This document shows positions 61,140-64,000 of a stretch of DNA of 64,000 bases, in pieces (within the stretch, counting starts at the first letter, position 1; the number at the start of each line of letters is the position of its first letter). The notes beneath the pieces are model-generated. The model was not told the origin of the DNA. It was given only the letters and a program-made list of their open reading frames with translations, and did no database searches. A program made the translations under genes and the position numbers. The stretch lies in the NCBI GenBank assembly GCA_033961575.1, contig CM066738.1:104929478-104993477 (forward strand), written 5' to 3'. This DNA is from Aselliscus stoliczkanus (Eukaryota > Chordata > Mammalia > Chiroptera > Hipposideridae).

Positions 61140-61625
61140 TCCCTGTGATGGGCAGATAGAACCTGTAATTGCGTGTAGTCTACAGAATGGTGATGGGAAA
61201 TGACTCCATGATTATGCTACGTTACATGAGGCTTCATCTTAGGAGACTGGCCAGCTTCTCTTGTTGGCCTTGAAGACATTAGGTGCCATATTGTGAGAGG
61301 ACCTGTGGGAGAGACACGTGGCAAAGAACTGAGGGGAAATGGCAGCTCTTGGGGAACAGAGTGCTCTGTGCATGCCAGCCAGCAAGAGAATGGATCTCAG
61401 TCCTAGATCTGCCAGGGAATGAGTTCTGCCAATAATCACGTGAGGCAGGAGGAGGACCCGTCCCTCGGAAAGAACCCAGCTGGCTGACATGGTGACTGCA
61501 GCCGTCAGAGACCCTCAGCTAGGCCATGACTCAACTCCTGACCTACAGAAACTGTGTGAGATAGTAAATGTGTGTTGTAGTAAGCTGCGAGGTGTGCTGT
61601 CATTTGTTAAACAATAATAGAAGGT
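61140..61625 (+). mobile_element. MLT1-type LTR, diverged
   Basis: 'tgtagtctacagaatggtgatgggaaatga', 'tggccttgaagacattagg', 'ctgtgtgagatagtaaatgt' and 'tcatttgttaaacaataatag' follow the older MLT1 LTR pattern. Confidence 0.7.
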
Positions 61626-62097
61626 GAGTACTTCTATAAAATCAGGACATCCGCTTCTTAGAGTTTGTTAAATAATGCCAGTAGAATAACTAGTAGTGCA
61701 TAGTAAAACTCAGTCAATATTAATTATCGATATTCTTAATATACTATTTTAAATGATAAGGAATTCTATAATTTTTTAATATATAAGGATGCTTGACTAT
61801 CCTTATGATTGAGAAACTTGTTAAACCTCATCATTCCCAAACAAAAATAAACAGTGTAATCAATCTAAAGGTTAGGAAGACAAACATTTTGTCACTATTA
61901 GTCAACGTGTATGAATTCCACTCTTTTACATTTTGATGTATCTAGTCTTTGAGATTGAAATCACATTTTTTCAACAGAAATTATTTTGAGAGAATCACCA
62001 TAATCCTAAGAGACACTTGTGAATTATTAATTATTTTGGAGAACAAGCTGGATATTCCAGATCTTAACATGAACTTGGACTCCACTCGGTGACAGTG

Positions 62098-62235
62098 GCA
62101 CAAACACCAGCCTGGTGTATTGACTTTGAAGTCAAACCCCTGGGCTTATGGCTAAGTTCTATTGTTAATTTTTATTTGACATTGAACATCACTCAGCTTC
62201 TCTTGGGACCTCAATTTGCCTAAATTCAAAAAGAA
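62098..62235 (+). mobile_element. MIR SINE
   Basis: 'gtgtattgactttgaagtcaaacccctggg' followed by 'atcactcagcttctcttggg' and 'cctcaatttgcc' follow MIR order. Confidence 0.6.
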
Positions 62236-63094
62236 AGCATCCCTCATAATTATTGTTGATGTCCAAGATGCTATTTAAAAAAATGTGACCCGCCTATAAA
62301 ATGTTACTCTTTTTATTTTACTGCATTTTGTATACATAAAAATGACAAGAAAAAGATAATTTTCATTTTCTACAATCTCAGTTGTGCAGTTAAATTCTTG
62401 TTCTGTGGTACCATTTTTAAGAGAAATTATTTTAACTCTTTGTTCTATTTTTTCTTTTGTGTCTCTGACAGTTGTTTCTTTAGCCATTATCTTTTTCATC
62501 TTTTCACTTTCTTTCATTCAAGTGAGAAAATCCATCAAGGTGATCAAAAAAAAAAATAATGTCAAACACAGTAGGAATGTTGACTTAGATCATCAGCACA
62601 TTTCAAAGGCTTCTGGTTATGCCACTATCACAGGAAAGTACTTGCCTGGAGAACTGTCATCAAAACCACTGATCAAGTGTTAAAGGAAATTAATTGTACC
62701 ACTGATTAAAATTGGTGATATAGAATTCCAGCTTTCCTAACTCCTAAAAGGCAGCATTGCATACAATGTAGCATTGTACATAATGTAGCGTGTACCAGTA
62801 GATTTGGAAATCCAGACCTCCGGTATGATGAGAGGCCGATAGAGGGATTAGTCAATTTAACTTTGAATTAAACACCCAGGTAGAAATTCGTAGCTGTTAT
62901 CTCTAAGGAAGAAATCAGTAAATCATTTTCAATCTAAAATATTTCTTAAATATATGCAGGGATATGTATATATGGAGGGCAGGTAATGTGCCTGTTTGCT
63001 TTGTCATTTTTGTTTATGTTTGAATTAATCCCAGGATCTCCAGCATTTAGTACAAAGCTCAGCATATGGTAAGAATGAAGTGAGTTCCATGATA
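62236..63094. other. Unique interval
   Basis: Opposite-strand frames at 62275-62683 overlap and have no recognised family. A small direct duplication of a 'gcattg..acaatgta' unit lies near 62754-62790. Confidence 0.35.
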
Positions 63095-63280
63095 TAACAG
63101 TTGGAAGAATGGGGTCTGTCATGAGATGACCTGGGTTTCACAGTAGGATTTGGGGCAAACTACTTATATTCTTTGAGGCTTAAGTTTATCAAATGTAAAA
63201 GACAGTTGATAATATTATGTTCTGTAGAGATTATTGTGAGGATTAAATAAGAGAATGCCTGTAAAGTGCCTGGTCTTATA
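63095..63280 (+). mobile_element. MIR SINE
   Basis: 'atgacctgggtttcacag', 'ggggcaaactacttatattc', 'gattattgtgaggattaaat' and 'tgtaaagtgcctgg' are ordered as in MIR. Confidence 0.75.
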
Positions 63281-64000
63281 CATGTGATGTAGTAAACTGA
63301 AAATAAATTTTACAACTCTCATCTCAGTTAGCAAAAGAACAAAAAGTATTTGCTTAGATATTTCAATTTAGATATTCAGTGTATTGGTTAGAATTAGCTT
63401 GAGGATTAGTTTTTTAACAGTGGTTTAAAGAAGAGAGAGTTTGGGGACATGGTGGTTTATTTGTGTCTGTTTTGTCGGCTTCCCATTCAGGGGCAGGCAT
63501 TCTAGGACTGCCTGGTGCTCTGTGATGTCGCACATCAGACTCCTGTTGTGTATTTCCATTCCCCAAATCAGCTCATGGTTCAAGGTGGATTCTTTGCCCA
63601 CCAGCTTTAATGATCACACAAAATATTATGAAGGAGAAAATGGAATCAGAAAGGCCAGCCCTTCGCCTTGGAATTAGCCCATACCTCAGCCCTTCATGTA
63701 CTATTCACCTAGTACTTAGCCATCTGGCCACAGCTCTTAATCTTCAAGGGAGCTGGCAACTGTAGTCATTTTCAGGGTATACATATGTGTAGCTGGAAAT
63801 CTGGGTTTCTATTACTTTAGAAGAAAAGAAGAATGGATATTAATGGGGAATGAATGTCTCAATTACATCTGCTGTGCAGACCTAACTTCAGTTGCTGTAC
63901 ATTCCTAGTAAAGATTAATTTCATGTACTCTTTCTGCTGGAAAACTTTAAAATTATTTCACAGGGCTTAAAAAGTGGAGGCTATTAAGAAATTTTCTTTT
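63281..64000. other. Unassigned end of window
   Basis: 63430-63720 ('ttgtcggcttcccattcaggg', 'gctcatggttcaaggtggatt') may be an old repeat. The family is not identified, and no gene is seen. Confidence 0.3.

Overview
This is a gene-poor, AT-rich stretch of placental-mammal nuclear DNA. I found no host protein-coding exon, rRNA, functional tRNA, CRISPR array or prokaryotic operon structure. The mammalian assignment rests on the repeat content: L1, L2 and MIR retrotransposons, MLT1-type (MaLR) LTRs, a class III (ERV-L type) pol relic and fossil Tc1/mariner and pogo/Tigger-type DNA transposons. The lineage-specific SINEs are tRNA-derived families that begin GGGCCGGCCGAGTGG. They resemble SINEs of yinpterochiropteran or related bats, so a bat is my best guess, but that is an inference from memory and not a database match.

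Layout. 0-6 kb: three young tRNA-SINEs, (TA)n and (AC)n, a terminal-inverted-repeat DNA transposon relic at 2.25-2.47 kb and old L1/L2 remnants. 6.7-8.5 kb: two MLT1 LTRs and a MIR. 11.1-11.7 kb: an internally deleted mariner-like transposon. 12.9-14.5 kb: a SINE and an old minus-strand L1. 17.2-19.6 kb: an ERV-L pol relic (RT thumb, RNase H, integrase, dUTPase, in that order on the minus strand). 22-26.8 kb: L2 remnants, one split by a 1-kb L1 with target-site duplications (TSDs). 30-33.7 kb: a SINE, a Tigger-like MITE, an L1 whose 5' half is inverted (twin priming) and which hosts a 94-bp L1 tail insertion, and an 80-bp mariner MITE. 37-43.6 kb: an old L1-like 3' region, three SINEs and a SINE+L1 composite inserted in an older L1. 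45.0-48.7 kb: a 3.6-kb 5'-truncated L1 with a decayed ORF2 and a 15-bp TSD. 48.8-49.3 kb: a long composite SINE. 51.8-53.4 kb: a plus-strand L1 with an internal (GATA)n expansion. 55.9-63.3 kb: L2, MIR and two more MLT1 LTRs. Between these lie unique AT-rich intervals, a few of which look like possible conserved noncoding elements.

Nothing here works together as a pathway. The interest lies in retrotransposition mechanics (twin priming, composite insertions, nested TSDs), modular SINE evolution, and a SINE family that carries a CTCF-like core motif.
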